The notes beneath the pieces were generated by a model that did no database searches, had not been told where the DNA came from, and was given only the letters and a program-made list of their open reading frames with translations. Below are positions 8,578 to 20,739 of a stretch of 37,208 bases of DNA, piece by piece (within the stretch, counting starts at the first letter, position 1; each line of letters begins with the position of its first letter). A program made the translations under genes and the position numbers. The DNA comes from Anaerolineae bacterium. GTDB taxonomy: Bacteria > Chloroflexota > Anaerolineae > Promineifilales > Promineifilaceae. The DNA is taken from the NCBI GenBank assembly GCA_025929715.1, contig JAICPS010000004.1, forward strand, positions 1 to 37,208, written 5' to 3'.

Positions 8578-10877
8578 TTAGTAGCCCAACGATTGCCCGC
8601 TTACACTGTTTACCTGCGCGAGTAGCAGATCCACAATGTCTTCGGCAGGCTGTGTTAGGGTATCCTCCTGAAAATAGAGAATGTTTAGCAGGGGCATGTC
8701 GAGCAAGAACCCGGTGGGATCGATGCCGGTGCTTATGCCGCCGTTCTCGTCCGTGCCGCCAAAAATGCGGTGCAGCTGCGAGGCCAACTGGCGGTACATG
8801 GGCTCGAAGGTGATTCGGCCACGCGGATCTTCCAGCCAGTCTCGGATGGTCGATTCACGATGCAAGACAGACGGGAGTTGCAGCGTCGATTCCACCGTCA
8901 CGGTGACGGTGCTGCGAATGTCAGCGGCGGAGGTCCCGATCAGAAAGTCAAACTGGCCGCTTTCTGTGACCCAGCGCTGATAAGCGGGGTTGTAGAAGGC
9001 AAAAGCGCGGAAGTCGAGGGCGATGGCCACGGTTTAGTTTGCCCCGGTTGCAGTTCGACCTTAGCAAAGCCCTTCAGTTCCTTGAATGGCCGCAGCAAGC
9101 GTGCCTCATGGTCGTGAACATACACCTGCACCACTTCCTTGCCGGCCACCGCACCCGTATTGGTCACGTCCACAGAAACGGTCACGCCGTCGACATCGCG
9201 GAATACAGCCGCCGAAGCGCGCGCGTTGGCGTAAGCGAAGGTCGTGTAGCTCAGTCCATGGCCAAAGGGGAACTGGGTCGGCGCCCCCTTGGCGTCGTAG
9301 TAGCGATAGCCGACGAACAGACTTTCACTATAGCGCACCTCGCCATTTTCTCCGGGAAAGTGGAGATATGCCGGGGTATCGGCCAGTTTGATGGGGAATG
9401 TTTCGGCAAGCTTACCGGAGGGATTGGTTTTGCCAAAGAGGATGTCGGCAATGGCGCCGCCGCCGGCCTGTCCCATCATCCATGCTTCCAGGACGGCGGC
9501 CGTGCCGTCGATCCAATCATGCATGGTAATGGGCGCCCCGTTGTTGAGAATGACGACGGTGCTAGACTGCACGGCCGTGACGGCCTGAATCAATGCGACT
9601 TGATGCGCGGCCAGGTCCAGATCGGCGCGGTCGTAGCCCTCCGACTCCTTGAACGCGGGCAGGGCAACGTATAACAGCGCCACGTCGGCGGAGCGCGCAG
9701 CGGCCGTTGCTTCGTCAATCAGATCCTGTTGGAAGCAATCGTCTTCACGGTAACCGGCAGCAAAATACAACGTTGCTTTTCCGGCCAGCTTTTGCAGCTC
9801 GGCAAAGGGAACGTCGACCTGCGTGGGGTTGATGTGCGAGCTGCCGCCGCCCTGGAAGTGCGGTTCCTGCGCGGCCCGGCCAATGACGGCAATCCGCTGC
9901 GGGTTTTTAAGAGGCAGCAGGCCATTGTTCTTGAGCAAGACCATGCCTTCGGCCGCCACCATTCGCGCCAGGGCATGGTGGGAGGCAACGTCGAAATCGC
10001 CGCCCTTGGGCGTTTGCGCCGCACGCCCCACGACCTCCACGATGCGGCGAACCGAACTGTCGAGCACCGCTTCGTCCAGGATGCCGTCACGCACCGCGGC
10101 GATGAGCGCGTTCACCCGCGTTTGTTTAGGGCCGGGCATCTCCAGGTCCAGGCCAGCCTTCAGCGCTGCCACGCGGTCGTGAACGGCGCCCCAGTCGGAG
10201 AGCACAAGGCCGGCAAAGCCCCATTCGTTCTTGAGGATGTCGGTGAGCAGGCGACGGTGTTCAGAGGCGTACGTGCCGTTCACTTTGTTGTAGGCACACA
10301 TTACCGTCCAGGGTTTGGCTTTGGTCACGGCCTTTTCGAACGCCGGTAAATAGATCTCGCGCATGGCGCGCTCGTCAACTTCGGCGCTGATCGAAAAGCG
10401 CTCGAATTCCTGGTTATTGGCAACAAAATGCTTCAGCGCTGTGCCCACACCCTTGCTTTGGATGCCGTCAATCAGGCCGGCCGCCATCTCTCCGGCCAAA
10501 TAAGGGTCTTCGGAGAAGTATTCAAAGTTGCGCCCGCACAGAGGTGAGCGCTTAATGTTGACGCCGGGGCCCAGGATCACGTCGACCCCTAGTGCAATCG
10601 CTTCTTCTGCCAGGGCCTGCCCCATCTCATATAACAAATCGGGATCCCAGGTGGCGGCCAGGCAAGAGGCGGTAGGAAAGCACGTTGCGGGCAGGCTCTG
10701 ATGGGCCGCAGCGTGCCCATCGGGAATGCGACGAATACCGTGCGGACCGTCAGCGACGAGCACCTGCGGGATGTTGAGACGCGGCAGGGAGGTCGTAGTC
10801 CAGTTGCTGGCGCCCGTACATAATGCCGCTTTTTCCTCCAGGCTCATATGCGCCAAAATCGCTTGAGTATCAGACAT
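8578..10877 (-). pseudogene. Glycoside hydrolase family 3 beta-glucosidase (GH3 #1), interrupted by a single-base frameshift near 9033
   Basis: ORF 10877-8940 carries the GH3 N/C domains (VLSDWGAVHDRVAALKAGLDLEMPG, GGGSSHINPTQVDVPF) and enters the wrong frame after LQPGQTK. ORF 9030-8578 continues with IALDFRAFAFYNPAYQRWV, collinear with the paralogue at 13455-15743. Confidence 0.85.
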
Positions 10878-10914
10878 GGTAGCCTCTTATGTGCGCCTTT
10901 ACGTCCAATGCCCT

Positions 10915-13392
10915 TCACTCCTTTTGGATGTCGGTAAACGAGTCGTACACGGAGCGAATGCGCAACGCGGACTCCGCCCGGGGCAGATCCCAGCCTGAGG
11001 GCAGCGGGCAGGTTATGGCGACGGTCCGGTTGGCAGCCAAATCGAAGATGTTATCGCTAAATACCACGTCTGCGTCGTCCAGCGAGAGTTCGACCAGCCT
11101 CGCCAGGGAACGACAGGACAGTTCAACATGCAGCTGCTCGCCTTCGCTGCGACAAACGGCGCTCAACCGTGGATCGACAAGCGTGAGGTGCTTTGTGGGC
11201 GCGAAGTAGGCCGTCTGCCAGGCGACGCGGGCATCACCCTGCCACAGCTCGGAGACAAAAACCAGGTTGCGGCGGTTGTCGTCGTTCACCTGAACGCTAA
11301 AGTCGAAGGTGTTGGCGGCAGTCGTCGACAGCGGCGGCACTTGCATTGCCTGCTCACCCGCCGCCAGCCTGTCACCGTCCAACGTTTCCAGCTGCCAGCG
11401 GATGCTGCCGTTCCATGCATCGCAGCGGTCATTGGTGATGTACAGGCTTTGGCGCGGCGGATCATCTTCGATGGAGAACAGCAGGGGCGCGTAGAAGCGC
11501 CGGGCGGCATAGTGCAGGGCCTTCCAACGACCGAAATAGTCGAGGCTGGACCAAGAGGCGACGGGCCAGCAGTCGTTGAGCTGCCAGTAGAGCGTGCCCG
11601 CCACGCGGTCGCGATGCCGCCGCCAATGCTCCACGCCATAGCGAATGCCTTCCGCTTGCAGCACCATGCTGAGGTAAACCAGCGATGGGAAATCTTTGGG
11701 CAGGCGGAAGGTATCGAGCATCTGGCTGACCATCAAACTGTTGCCGCTGTCGTTCTTCTGGTGCTGCTCCATGATGTAGGAGGTCATGTTCCAGTCGGCT
11801 TCCCCGGCAAAGGCGCGAATCGTGGCCAGCGGCGGCAGCGCCTGGAAACCGAACTCGCTCATGAAGCGGGGGAATTGCGTGCGATAGGCGGTGAACGGCT
11901 TACGACCGTGCCACACGTCCCAGTAGTGGGCATCGCCCTGCCGCTGGCCGTTGGGATCGACAACTGGCGTATCAGACGAGGGCGAGCTGGGCCAGTAAGG
12001 GGTATCGGGGTCCAGAGTCGTGCTCCAATCGGCCAGAGTGTGGTGGAAGAAACGGTCGTAGGCCAACTTCATGTCGGCCAGATCGGGTCGCGTCCAGCCC
12101 CAGTCGACCCAGCCCCACTCCATCTCGTTGTTACCGCACCACAGCGCCAGGCTGGCGTGGTGGCGTAAACGGCGCACGTTTTCGGCCACCTCAACCCGCA
12201 CGTTTTCCAGGAATTGCGGATCGTCCAGGGGATAGACGCTGCAGGAAAAGATGACGTCCTGCCAGACCAGGATGCCATATCTGTCGCAGAGATCGTAGAA
12301 GCGGTCTTCCTCATAAAAGCCGCCGCCCCAGACGCGCAACATGTTGTGGTGTGTCGCCGCCGCGTCGCGAATGAGCGCTTCCAGCTGCTCATCGCTTATA
12401 CGCGTGGGGAAGGAATCCGCCGGAATCCAGTTCGACCCTTTGGCGAAGATGGGCACGCGGTTGACGATGAATTCAAATGAGCGCCCCCATTCGTCTTCTT
12501 CCTGGCGCAGGGTGATAGTACGCAGGCCAAGCCGGTACGTGCGGTTGTCGAGCACCTCTGCACCCTGAAGCAGGCTCACCTCAACCTGGTACAGCGGCTG
12601 CGCGCCATAGCCGTTGGGCCACCACATTTGTGGGCGAGAGATGGGCACGCCGAGGACGGTTGCAGCCGCCGGGGAAACGGCCGTCTCGGTCGTCAGCTTT
12701 GCACCATCCGGCCCGGCAACACGGACCCGGGCGGTCAGGCGCTCGCCTGAACCCTGCGCCACCGTCAGAGCAACCGACACGTCGACGTGCCCTTCACGGT
12801 GGCTCTGCCGCACGTGAACGTCGTCCAGGCGCGGCCCCGGGCCGGCTTCCAGCCGAATATCCTTCCAGATGCCAATCGGAGGCAGCTGCGGACCCCAGTC
12901 CCAGCCGAACTGGCAAGGCGCTTTGCGCAAATAGGGGCCGCCGGGGATGGCCTGCGAGACACCGGGCAGCGGGCGTTCCGATTGTTTCTCCGCGATGTAC
13001 CGTATAGGGGAAGCGAATGTGATGTGCAGTTCGTTGTCCCCGGGCTGTAGCAACGCTTTCACGTCCCAGCGGTACTGGCGAAACATGTTGTCCGTGTGGC
13101 CGAGTAGATGGCCGTTCAGCGCCACCGTCGCCAGGGTATCGAGGCCGTCACACACCAGCCAGATGCAGGGCTGCACGAACAGGTCGGGCGTGACTGCGTA
13201 CCGGGTGCGGTACTCCCAGCCAGTTTCGGCAACCCACTGCACCTTTCTTTCATTGTCGCCAACAAAGGGGTCCGGTATGCGGCCTAAGGCCAGTAGATCG
13301 GTGTGCACGCCGCCGGGGACGGTCGCCGGCAGCCATTCGTCTGTCTCAAGTTGGCGGAAACGCCACGCTGAAGTCAAAGATTGAGTTTTCAT
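10915..13392 (-). CDS. Glycoside hydrolase family 2 beta-mannosidase-like enzyme
   Basis: VPGGVHTDLLALGRIPDPFVGDNERKVQWVAETGWEYRTRY, RKAPCQFGWDWGPQLPPIGIWKDIRLE, MLRVWGGGFYEEDRFYDLCDRYGILVWQDVIFSCSVYP, WCGNNEMEWGW, FMSEFGFQALP. Confidence 0.92.
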   Translation of the reverse strand: MKTQSLTSAWRFRQLETDEWLPATVPGGVHTDLLALGRIPDPFVGDNERKVQWVAETGWEYRTRYAVTPDLFVQPCIWLVCDGLDTLATVALNGHLLGHTDNMFRQYRWDVKALLQPGDNELHITFASPIRYIAEKQSERPLPGVSQAIPGGPYLRKAPCQFGWDWGPQLPPIGIWKDIRLEAGPGPRLDDVHVRQSHREGHVDVSVALTVAQGSGERLTARVRVAGPDGAKLTTETAVSPAAATVLGVPISRPQMWWPNGYGAQPLYQVEVSLLQGAEVLDNRTYRLGLRTITLRQEEDEWGRSFEFIVNRVPIFAKGSNWIPADSFPTRISDEQLEALIRDAAATHHNMLRVWGGGFYEEDRFYDLCDRYGILVWQDVIFSCSVYPLDDPQFLENVRVEVAENVRRLRHHASLALWCGNNEMEWGWVDWGWTRPDLADMKLAYDRFFHHTLADWSTTLDPDTPYWPSSPSSDTPVVDPNGQRQGDAHYWDVWHGRKPFTAYRTQFPRFMSEFGFQALPPLATIRAFAGEADWNMTSYIMEQHQKNDSGNSLMVSQMLDTFRLPKDFPSLVYLSMVLQAEGIRYGVEHWRRHRDRVAGTLYWQLNDCWPVASWSSLDYFGRWKALHYAARRFYAPLLFSIEDDPPRQSLYITNDRCDAWNGSIRWQLETLDGDRLAAGEQAMQVPPLSTTAANTFDFSVQVNDDNRRNLVFVSELWQGDARVAWQTAYFAPTKHLTLVDPRLSAVCRSEGEQLHVELSCRSLARLVELSLDDADVVFSDNIFDLAANRTVAITCPLPSGWDLPRAESALRIRSVYDSFTDIQKE

Positions 13393-13413
13393 GTCCGCAG
13401 CCTTGAGCGCGAG

Positions 13414-13441
13414 GGCGAGAGCCGGATGAAAGGCTCTCGCC
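13414..13441. terminator. Hairpin GGCGAGAGCC-8nt-GGCTCTCGCC between GH3 #2 and GH2
   Basis: Perfect 10-bp stem with an 8-nt loop in the intergenic gap; no T-tract, so it may be an mRNA-stability element rather than a terminator. Confidence 0.5.
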
Positions 13442-13454
13442 TGGGCTCGCCCCT

Positions 13455-15743
13455 CTATTTCTCGGCGTGGGTCCGTTGCAGCAAGCCGGCAACGATGTCT
13501 TCGGGATGCATCGGCAGCGCGCTCTGCTGGAACATCAGCACGCTCACCAGCGGCATATCTTGGAACATGTCCATCATGTCCAAGCCGATGGCGCCGTCAC
13601 TTCCATTCTGGTCGCCGTCGCCGCCGAACATCTGGCGCGCCGCGGATTCCATTTCTGCATAGAAAGGACCAAAGACGGCATTGCCGCGCGGGTCGGCCAA
13701 CCACTCACAAACCGTGGATTCCTCGTCCAGCAGGCAGGGTAGGTCCAGCGTGGATTCAAGGGTCACGGTCAAGGTGTGGCGAATGTCCGCGACGGAAGCC
13801 GCGAGCAGCAAGTCGAAAGCGCCGTCTTCGGTGATCCACTGCTTGTATTCGGGGTGATAGTAGGCAAAAGCGCGGAAATCGAGCGCAATGGAAACGGTTT
13901 TAGTCTCGCCCGGCTGGAGCTCTACCTTGGCGAATCCTTTCAACTCCTTCTGCGGGCGCACCAGGCCCGATTGTTGGTCGTGGACGTACACCTGCACAAT
14001 CTCCTTGCCCGCGACCTCTCCGGTGTTGGTCACAGCTACGGATACGGTCACGCCATCCACGTCCTTGAAGGTCGTCGCCGATACCTGCGGATTGTTGTAC
14101 GAGAAAGTGGTATAGCTGAGCCCGTAGCCAAAGGGGAAAAGGACCGGCATTTGCTTAGCATCATAGTAACGGTAGCCGATGAATAGCCCTTCGCCATAGT
14201 TCACTTTGCCCACGCCGCCAGGCCAATTGAGGTACGCAGGCGTGTCCGCCAGCTTGAGCGGGAAGGTTTCGGCCAGTTTGCCAGAGGGGTTCACCTTGCC
14301 AAAAAGGATGTCGGCAATGGCTGCGCCGCCGGCCTGGCCCATCATCCACGCCTCCAGAACGGCGGCGACGTCGCCAAGCCAGGCGCTCATGGCCACCGGC
14401 GCGCCGTTGTTGAGCACGACGATAGTTTGGGGCCGGACGGCGGCGACGGCCTTGATCAGCGCCACCTGCTGCTAGGTCAGATCCAGGTCTTTGCGATCGT
14501 ATCCTTCCGATTCTTTGGAAGGGGGCAGGGCTATGTACAGGATGGCCACGTCGCTCGATTGGGCCAACGACACCGCCTCGTCAATCAAATCCTGATTGAA
14601 AACGTCCACGGGTAGGTAACCCTCGGCATAGAGCAGTTCTGCCTCTGTGGCCCGGGCCTGTAGTTCGGCGAACGGTACGGCAACTTTCGTGGGGTTGATG
14701 TGCGAGCTGCCGCCGCCCTGGAAGTGGGCGTGCTTGGCGGAATGGCCGATGACGGCGATGCGCTTCTGTCCCTGCAGCGGCAGAATGCCGTTATTCTTGA
14801 GCAGCACCATGCCTTCGGCGGCAACGCGTCGCGCCAGCTCGTGATGCGCGTCGACGTCAAACTCACCGCCCTTCGGCGTCTCCGCGGCCTTGAAGACAAT
14901 GCGCAAAATGCGCCGCACGGACTCGTCCAACATTGCCTCGTCCAGTTTTCCGGAACGTACGGCGGCAACGACCTCCTCGACGTGGCGGTCTTGCGGGCCG
15001 GGCATCTGCCAGTCCAATCCGCCTTTCAGCGCTGCTACGCGATCGCGCACGGCGCCCCAGTCTGAGACGACCAGGCCCTCAAAGCCCCACTCCCGTTTGA
15101 GGATGTCGTTTAGCAAGGCCCGGTGCTCGGAGGCAAACGTGCCATTGACCTTGTTATACGAGCACATCACGGTCCACGGTTTCGCCTGTTTGACTGCTTT
15201 TTCAAAAGCGGGCAGATAAATCTCGCGCAAGGTGCGCTCATCCACTTCCGCGCTGATGATGAAGCGCTGGAACTCCTGATTATTTGCGGCGTAGTGCTTG
15301 AGCGATGTGCCGACGCCTTTACTTTGCACGCCGTCGATGTAACTGGCAGCCAGCTCGCCAGCCAGATAAGGGTCTTCGGAGAGGTACTCAAAGTTGCGGC
15401 CGCCGAGCGGAGAACGTTTCATATTGGCGCCGGGGCCGAGAATCACGTCTACGTTCAGCGCAAGGCACTCCTGCGCCAGCGCTTCACCTTCGCGGCGCAT
15501 CAAATCGACGTCCCAGGTGGAAGCGAGGCAGGATGCAGTGGGGAAGCAAGTGGCGGGCAGGCTCTCGCTGGCCATATCGTTGAGATCGGGCAAGCGCCGC
15601 ACGCCGTGCGGCCCATCCGAAACGATCATTTCTGGCACGCCCAGCCGCTCCACGGGCGTAGACGACCAGGCGCTGGCGCCTGTACAGAGGTCCGCTTTCT
15701 CTTCGAGCGTCATTTGTTCGATTATTGATTGGATATCCATCAT
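13455..15743 (-). pseudogene. Glycoside hydrolase family 3 beta-glucosidase (GH3 #2), interrupted by one in-frame TAG
   Basis: ORF 15743-14472 ends ...SEGYDRKDLDLT* and the same frame resumes directly with QQVALIKAVAAVRPQTIVVLNNGAPVAM. GH3 #1 has DLDLAAHQVALIQAV at this point. Confidence 0.88.
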
Positions 15744-16639
15744 GGTTTCCTTTGAAGCTGCGTTTCCTTCCAGATTGCCTGCAAGGCGCGATAATTTAAG
15801 AGAATGATGCCTTCTTCTTTGATAACATCTTTGGTTTGCTGCGAAGTCAGAAAGTCAAAATCTGTCTGTCGGTTGTAGCTGCCACCAGGGTCTATCGTCT
15901 GCAACTCGGCGTTGTCCACACCAGGATGGACGGCCCATTCGCTGAGGCCGGCCGGTAAGTTGCGCAATAGCTCAACATAGAGATCAGCTTTAGTCGCCGG
16001 ATCGACCAGGTAACTATCCAATAGGTCGTAATCGTTGGCCGGCAGACCTTGATTTTGCACTTGCTCGCCCCACGATTGATCGGCGACTCGTAGCGCCAAC
16101 CCGTACTCTCTTGCGAGCCCGAGCATCAACGCCGAAATATCCTGGCGGTTTTTTAGGCGAAGCGCGTGCCAGTCGAGGTGTGTGGGCTGCAGTCCCGCCG
16201 CTAGGACGGCTTCGATCTGCGCCCTGAATTCCGTTTCCAGCTCGTCAAAACTGACGTGGGCAAGGAATTCAGGCATCTGCTGAAAGTTGTGAAACGTGCC
16301 TTCCGCATTTAGGAGGGTTGGCACCCGTTCTCGTGGCGTCAGCGGGCCCCAACGATATTCTTCCCAATCGGAGATGGCCGTAAGATGGACGCCAAAAGGA
16401 ATCTCGGGATGATCGGCCAGGAAGTGCATGGCATGCAAAGCCCAGGGGCAGGGAACCATCAAGGTTGTAGACTGGGCAATGCCCTCCTGCAGCGCGCCGA
16501 AAATGGCCGCGTTTACAGCATGGCACATCCCAAAATCGTCGGCATTAATGATCAGCAGACGAGCATCGGCCGGATAACCCAACAGCCGGTTTGTCTGGCC
16601 CTGGAGTGCCTCATTGCTTAAACGGTTGAAAGATCCCAT
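15740..16639 (-). CDS. ChbG/YdjC-family carbohydrate deacetylase
   Basis: [76 protein letters not shown]. The stop overlaps the GH3 #2 ATG (ATGA). Confidence 0.9.
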   Translation of the reverse strand: MGSFNRLSNEALQGQTNRLLGYPADARLLIINADDFGMCHAVNAAIFGALQEGIAQSTTLMVPCPWALHAMHFLADHPEIPFGVHLTAISDWEEYRWGPLTPRERVPTLLNAEGTFHNFQQMPEFLAHVSFDELETEFRAQIEAVLAAGLQPTHLDWHALRLKNRQDISALMLGLAREYGLALRVADQSWGEQVQNQGLPANDYDLLDSYLVDPATKADLYVELLRNLPAGLSEWAVHPGVDNAELQTIDPGGSYNRQTDFDFLTSQQTKDVIKEEGIILLNYRALQAIWKETQLQRKP

Positions 16640-17451
16640 TCTTCGTAGATCTTGGGAACGTCGCTGATCAGGCGTTTGGTGTATGGCTCCTGCGGTTTCA
16701 GGATCACGTCGTCGGCGGAGCCGCTTTCCACGAAGCGGCCTTTTTCCATGATGTAGACGGTGTCAGAGACGTAATAGGCCAGGCCAATGTCGTGGGTGAT
16801 GAAAATCGGCGTCATGCCGCCTTCGCTGCGCAGCTGCATCAACATGTCGAGGATGGTGGCACGGGAGCAGGCGTCGATCATCGAGGTCGGCTCATCAGCC
16901 ACCAGTATCTTGGGCTTCAAGATGAAGACGCGGGCGAGCATGAGGCGCTGCTGTTGGCCGCCAGAAAGCTCAAATGGATACTTGTTGGTCAGCTCTTCAT
17001 ACTTCAGGTTGACGAAGCCGCAAGCCTCGGCCATCATCTCAACCTTCTTCTCGTGGGGCAGGCGTTTGCCGCCTATCATGTTGATACAGTCGAGGAGCAC
17101 GGAGTCGATCTTGTTGAAGATGTTGTAAGAGGCAAACGGATCCTGGAAGATGGCCTGAATCTGTTTCCAGTACGCTTTTCTCTTACGGTTGGAGCTGATG
17201 TCGCGCCGTTTGCCTTGAAAGTAGATCTCGCCTTCGGTGGGGTTGATCAGTCCCAGGAGCATCTTGGCCAGGGTGGTTTTGCCGCTGCCCGATTCGCCAA
17301 CAATCGAAATGACTTCGCCTTCCTTGAAATCAAAATCGACGTGATCCACGGCGACCGTCTTGCTGCGTCCCAGGCCAAACACCTTGGTCAACCCTCTGCC
17401 GCGCAAGCATGGTTTTCGTTCGTCAAGCATGTTGGGCAGCCTCCTTGGCAT
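16618..17451 (-). CDS. Oligopeptide/oligosaccharide (Opp/Dpp-type) ABC transporter ATP-binding protein, second ATPase
   Basis: [28 protein letters not shown] Walker [18 protein letters not shown] signature, [16 protein letters not shown] Walker B. Confidence 0.92.
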   Translation of the reverse strand: MPRRLPNMLDERKPCLRGRGLTKVFGLGRSKTVAVDHVDFDFKEGEVISIVGESGSGKTTLAKMLLGLINPTEGEIYFQGKRRDISSNRKRKAYWKQIQAIFQDPFASYNIFNKIDSVLLDCINMIGGKRLPHEKKVEMMAEACGFVNLKYEELTNKYPFELSGGQQQRLMLARVFILKPKILVADEPTSMIDACSRATILDMLMQLRSEGGMTPIFITHDIGLAYYVSDTVYIMEKGRFVESGSADDVILKPQEPYTKRLISDVPKIYEEWDLSTV

Positions 17452-18445
17452 ACATCCTTCTCAGCTCGTCTTCAGGGAAGATACAACGATAGGCGCGGCC
17501 GTTGCCGATTTCACGAAGCGGAATGGCGGTGACCGTGCATTCTGGCTTGGCATACTTGCAGCGTTCGGCAAAGCGGCAACCCGAGGGCGGGTTTTTGAGA
17601 TTCGGCGGCACCCCTGGAATGGCCGTCAGTTTTGTGCTGCGCAGCCCTTCTTCAGGCACGATGATCGAGCCCATGAGGCCCTTGGAGTAGGGGTGGAGCG
17701 GGTCGAATACGGCATCGTGGGCGCTGGCTTTCTCGACGATCTGTCCGGCGTACATCACCATGATGTCGTCGGTCACATTATAGAGCAGCGGTAGCTCGTG
17801 GGTGATGAAAATCATGGCTTTGATGTACCCGATTTCCATCAAGTTGCGCAGCATCTTAATCACCATTTTCTGCGACGTGACGTCCAGCGCGGAGGAGGGC
17901 TCGTCGGCGATGAGCACCTGCGGCAAGAGGAGAACCGAAATGGCAATGACCGTGCGCTGTTTCATGCCGCCCGACAGCTCAACCGGATATTTGTGCAGCA
18001 CCTCCGCGGGCAAGCCCAGCGATTCGAAGAGCTCTTTGGCCTTTTCGTAAATCGCTTTCTTGCTGACGGATGAATCGTGCGCCTGTACGACGTCTTCGAC
18101 GAAGTTGATGATTCTCTGCGTGGGATTGAGCGCGTTCATCGCCGACTGGGGAATGTAAGCAATTTCGCGGCCCAGGATAGATTTGCGCACGTCGTCGGGC
18201 TTCATCTTAGAGATGTTGATGCCGTCGATGATGATCTCGCCGCTCGTGTAATGCAGGGGAGGGAAGTAATAGCCCATCAGACTGAGCGCGAGCGTCGACT
18301 TGCCGCAGCCAGACTCTCCGGCAATACCCAGCGATTTCCCTTCTTCGATTTGCAACGAGACACCATCAACCGCGTAGACGTTCTCCCTGTAGCGGGTGAT
18401 ATATTTCGTGGTCAGGCCCCGGACATCCAGTATCACTCTGTTCAT
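17423..18445 (-). CDS. Opp/Dpp-type ABC transporter ATP-binding protein, first ATPase
   Basis: [101 protein letters not shown]-terminal [28 protein letters not shown]. Start placed at MNRVIL, not the long ORF start at 18847. Confidence 0.9.
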   Translation of the reverse strand: MNRVILDVRGLTTKYITRYRENVYAVDGVSLQIEEGKSLGIAGESGCGKSTLALSLMGYYFPPLHYTSGEIIIDGINISKMKPDDVRKSILGREIAYIPQSAMNALNPTQRIINFVEDVVQAHDSSVSKKAIYEKAKELFESLGLPAEVLHKYPVELSGGMKQRTVIAISVLLLPQVLIADEPSSALDVTSQKMVIKMLRNLMEIGYIKAMIFITHELPLLYNVTDDIMVMYAGQIVEKASAHDAVFDPLHPYSKGLMGSIIVPEEGLRSTKLTAIPGVPPNLKNPPSGCRFAERCKYAKPECTVTAIPLREIGNGRAYRCIFPEDELRRMYAKEAAQHA

Positions 18446-18453
18446 GCTGTGCG

Positions 18454-19704
18454 CTATTCCCGCAGTGCCGGGTTGAACACCTGGTCCAGACCCGTATTCA
18501 TCAAGTTCATGGAGAATGCAATCAGCGCGATCACGATGATGACTGGGAGGTAGGCCCACCATTTGCCCAGGATATGGGCCTGGTAGATCATCGCCCAGTT
18601 CATCATCAAGCCCAGCGTGGGCACTTCCGTCGTCTTCGGGCCGAGTCCCAGGATGGACAGTCCGGCTTCGGCCAGAATGGCGGACGAAATCTGTAGGATC
18701 AGAGCCATGACGACGTAGGAAGCAATGTAGGGCAGGATGTCGCGAAAGATGATATGCGCGATGGAATGTCCCGAGAGCTTCGACAGGTTGACGTGGTCGC
18801 GGTTGCGCAGCGAAATAACCTGCGAGCGCACGGCCCTGGCGGTCCACACCCAGGATGTGAAGCCGATCACCACGGCAATGGTGACGGCGCCGCGTTGTTC
18901 CTGGCTGATACTGAACGAAATCAGGATCAACAGTACAAAACTGGGGATAACGATGAACATATTGGTGATGAACATGAGGACGTCGTCGACGAAGCCGCCG
19001 ACGTAGCCAGAAACCAGCCCCAGAATCAAGCCGATCGTGGTGGCAATGATCCCCGCCACAAAGCCGATCTTCAGCGAAACGGCCGTTGCCTTTACCAATT
19101 CTGTCAGCACATCACGGCCAAAGTTATCCGTTCCCAGCGGCAGAATGCGCACGTTAGGAATTTGGCCGACATTCACGTAAGCGCTTGGCCGAATCGTTCC
19201 GGCCGCTTCCAGTGATGCCGTTTCCTCGTTTGCATGCGCAATAATAACGTCCTCGGTGGACAGCAGCCCCTGTATTGAGCTGTTGAGCCGGATATAGTAG
19301 TTGCGGTCGGCGTTGGTCATTCCTGGAATACGCACGGTGGGATCAAAATTGCTGAACCACTGATCCAGGAGCTGTTCGGTATTGGCGATATCAATCTCAC
19401 TCTCGGGAATCCCGACGCCTACCAGCCATGTCAGTATCGCCCCGCGATCTCTGTCGGCCAGGCGACCGGCGATGCGCCGCTCGGCGGCTTCGTCGAGATT
19501 GAGCGTGAAGTGAGGCGCAGAGATGCTGTCATAGACGTTGACGTAGATGCCCGGCTCGAAAAACGTCCCCTGACCGATTATGCGTAGAGGAGGCTCGGGC
19601 ACGAGCAGCGGATAAATCGTCACGACCAGCAGAATCGCCACGAAAATGGCAAAACCGCTCACAAATTTGCCAGATTCAAAGACCTGTCGAAGTGTATGCT
19701 TCAT
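18454..19704 (-). CDS. Opp/Dpp-type ABC transporter permease (DppC-like) with a large N-terminal-proximal insertion
   Basis: TM1 then an approx. 130-residue hydrophilic segment, then [42 protein letters not shown] and [22 protein letters not shown]. Confidence 0.9.
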   Translation of the reverse strand: MKHTLRQVFESGKFVSGFAIFVAILLVVTIYPLLVPEPPLRIIGQGTFFEPGIYVNVYDSISAPHFTLNLDEAAERRIAGRLADRDRGAILTWLVGVGIPESEIDIANTEQLLDQWFSNFDPTVRIPGMTNADRNYYIRLNSSIQGLLSTEDVIIAHANEETASLEAAGTIRPSAYVNVGQIPNVRILPLGTDNFGRDVLTELVKATAVSLKIGFVAGIIATTIGLILGLVSGYVGGFVDDVLMFITNMFIVIPSFVLLILISFSISQEQRGAVTIAVVIGFTSWVWTARAVRSQVISLRNRDHVNLSKLSGHSIAHIIFRDILPYIASYVVMALILQISSAILAEAGLSILGLGPKTTEVPTLGLMMNWAMIYQAHILGKWWAYLPVIIVIALIAFSMNLMNTGLDQVFNPALRE

Positions 19705-19718
19705 AAGCGCATCCTTCC

Positions 19719-20723
19719 CTAGTCGGCCTGAGCCGCTTTGATGCGCGGATCGAGAATGCCATAGATTATCTCGATGATGAAGTTGGCCAGCAACGCCATG
19801 ATGGTGATGATCAGGGTCGTAGCCGAAACAAGCGGGTAATCCTGACCCAGAACGGCCGTCAGGATCGTCGAGCCTAGCCCCGGATAGCTAAAGATGACCT
19901 CTGCCACCACTGCGCCAAAGAGCATGGTGCCAATGGCTAACGCCAATCCGGTAATTTGGGGCAGCATAGCGTTGCGAAAGACGTAACGGACAATCTTGCC
20001 ATCTTTTATACCCATGAAACGGCTGTACTTGACATAATCGGAATTGAGCTCATAGATGGCCATTGCGCGCATGCCGATGGCCTGCCCGCCGATAGTGATC
20101 AAAACGATGGACCAGAATGGCAGCTGATAATGGGTAATGACGGACCACATGAATCGCCAACTGAAGTTGGGAATCAGATCGTAACCGTAGCCGCCGGAGG
20201 TGGGGAGCCATTTGAGGGAGACGGCAAAAATGACCAGCAAAATAATGGCCATGCCGAAAGCCGGCAAACTGCTGGCAAAAATACTGGCGGGCATGAGAAT
20301 CTTGTCGAAGGTTCCCTTACGGTAGGCAGCCAGCGCGCCGAGCCAGTTTCCGATGCTCCAGCCGACGACAATGGCCGGGAACTGCAAGGCAATGGTCCAG
20401 CCGATGGACGTTCGAAGGACATCGGCCACGGTTCTGGGGTATTGGCTGAATGAGAAACCAAAGTCACCCCGGAAGACATTTCTCATATAGATAAAGAACT
20501 GTTCCACGATTGGTCTGTTGGTGCCGAACAGTTCTGTATACTGCTCGTAAATGGCCTGGACGCCGGTAGTGTTCGACATTCCCTGGGCCATCCTGGCTAC
20601 GATCGCTGCCACCGGATCGCCCGGCATCAGGCGCGGCAGGGTAAAGTTCAGGATGAAGGCAACGACCAGGGTAACCAGGAACCAGAGTAGCTTGGTGAGG
20701 AAGTAATTGCGGTACCCTTTCAA
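19719..20723 (-). CDS. Opp/Dpp-type ABC transporter permease (DppB-like)
   Basis: [87 protein letters not shown]. The TTG start (LKGYRNYF) with SD GGGAGGTG is preferred, because the ORF-track start at 20753 lies inside the terminator hairpin. Confidence 0.88.
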   Translation of the reverse strand: MKGYRNYFLTKLLWFLVTLVVAFILNFTLPRLMPGDPVAAIVARMAQGMSNTTGVQAIYEQYTELFGTNRPIVEQFFIYMRNVFRGDFGFSFSQYPRTVADVLRTSIGWTIALQFPAIVVGWSIGNWLGALAAYRKGTFDKILMPASIFASSLPAFGMAIILLVIFAVSLKWLPTSGGYGYDLIPNFSWRFMWSVITHYQLPFWSIVLITIGGQAIGMRAMAIYELNSDYVKYSRFMGIKDGKIVRYVFRNAMLPQITGLALAIGTMLFGAVVAEVIFSYPGLGSTILTAVLGQDYPLVSATTLIITIMALLANFIIEIIYGILDPRIKAAQAD

Positions 20724-20739
20724 CGTGGCACCTCCCGCT

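Noticed and set aside
11128-12168. 346-aa plus-strand ORF inside the GH2 gene
   Set aside because: Shadow ORF of high-GC coding sequence; no recognisable domain, while the minus strand has strong GH2 motifs.
18454-18847. N-terminal extension ([15 protein letters not shown]...) of the first ATPase ORF
   Set aside because: It overlaps the DppC coding region out of frame; the true ATPase start is [11 protein letters not shown] at 18445.
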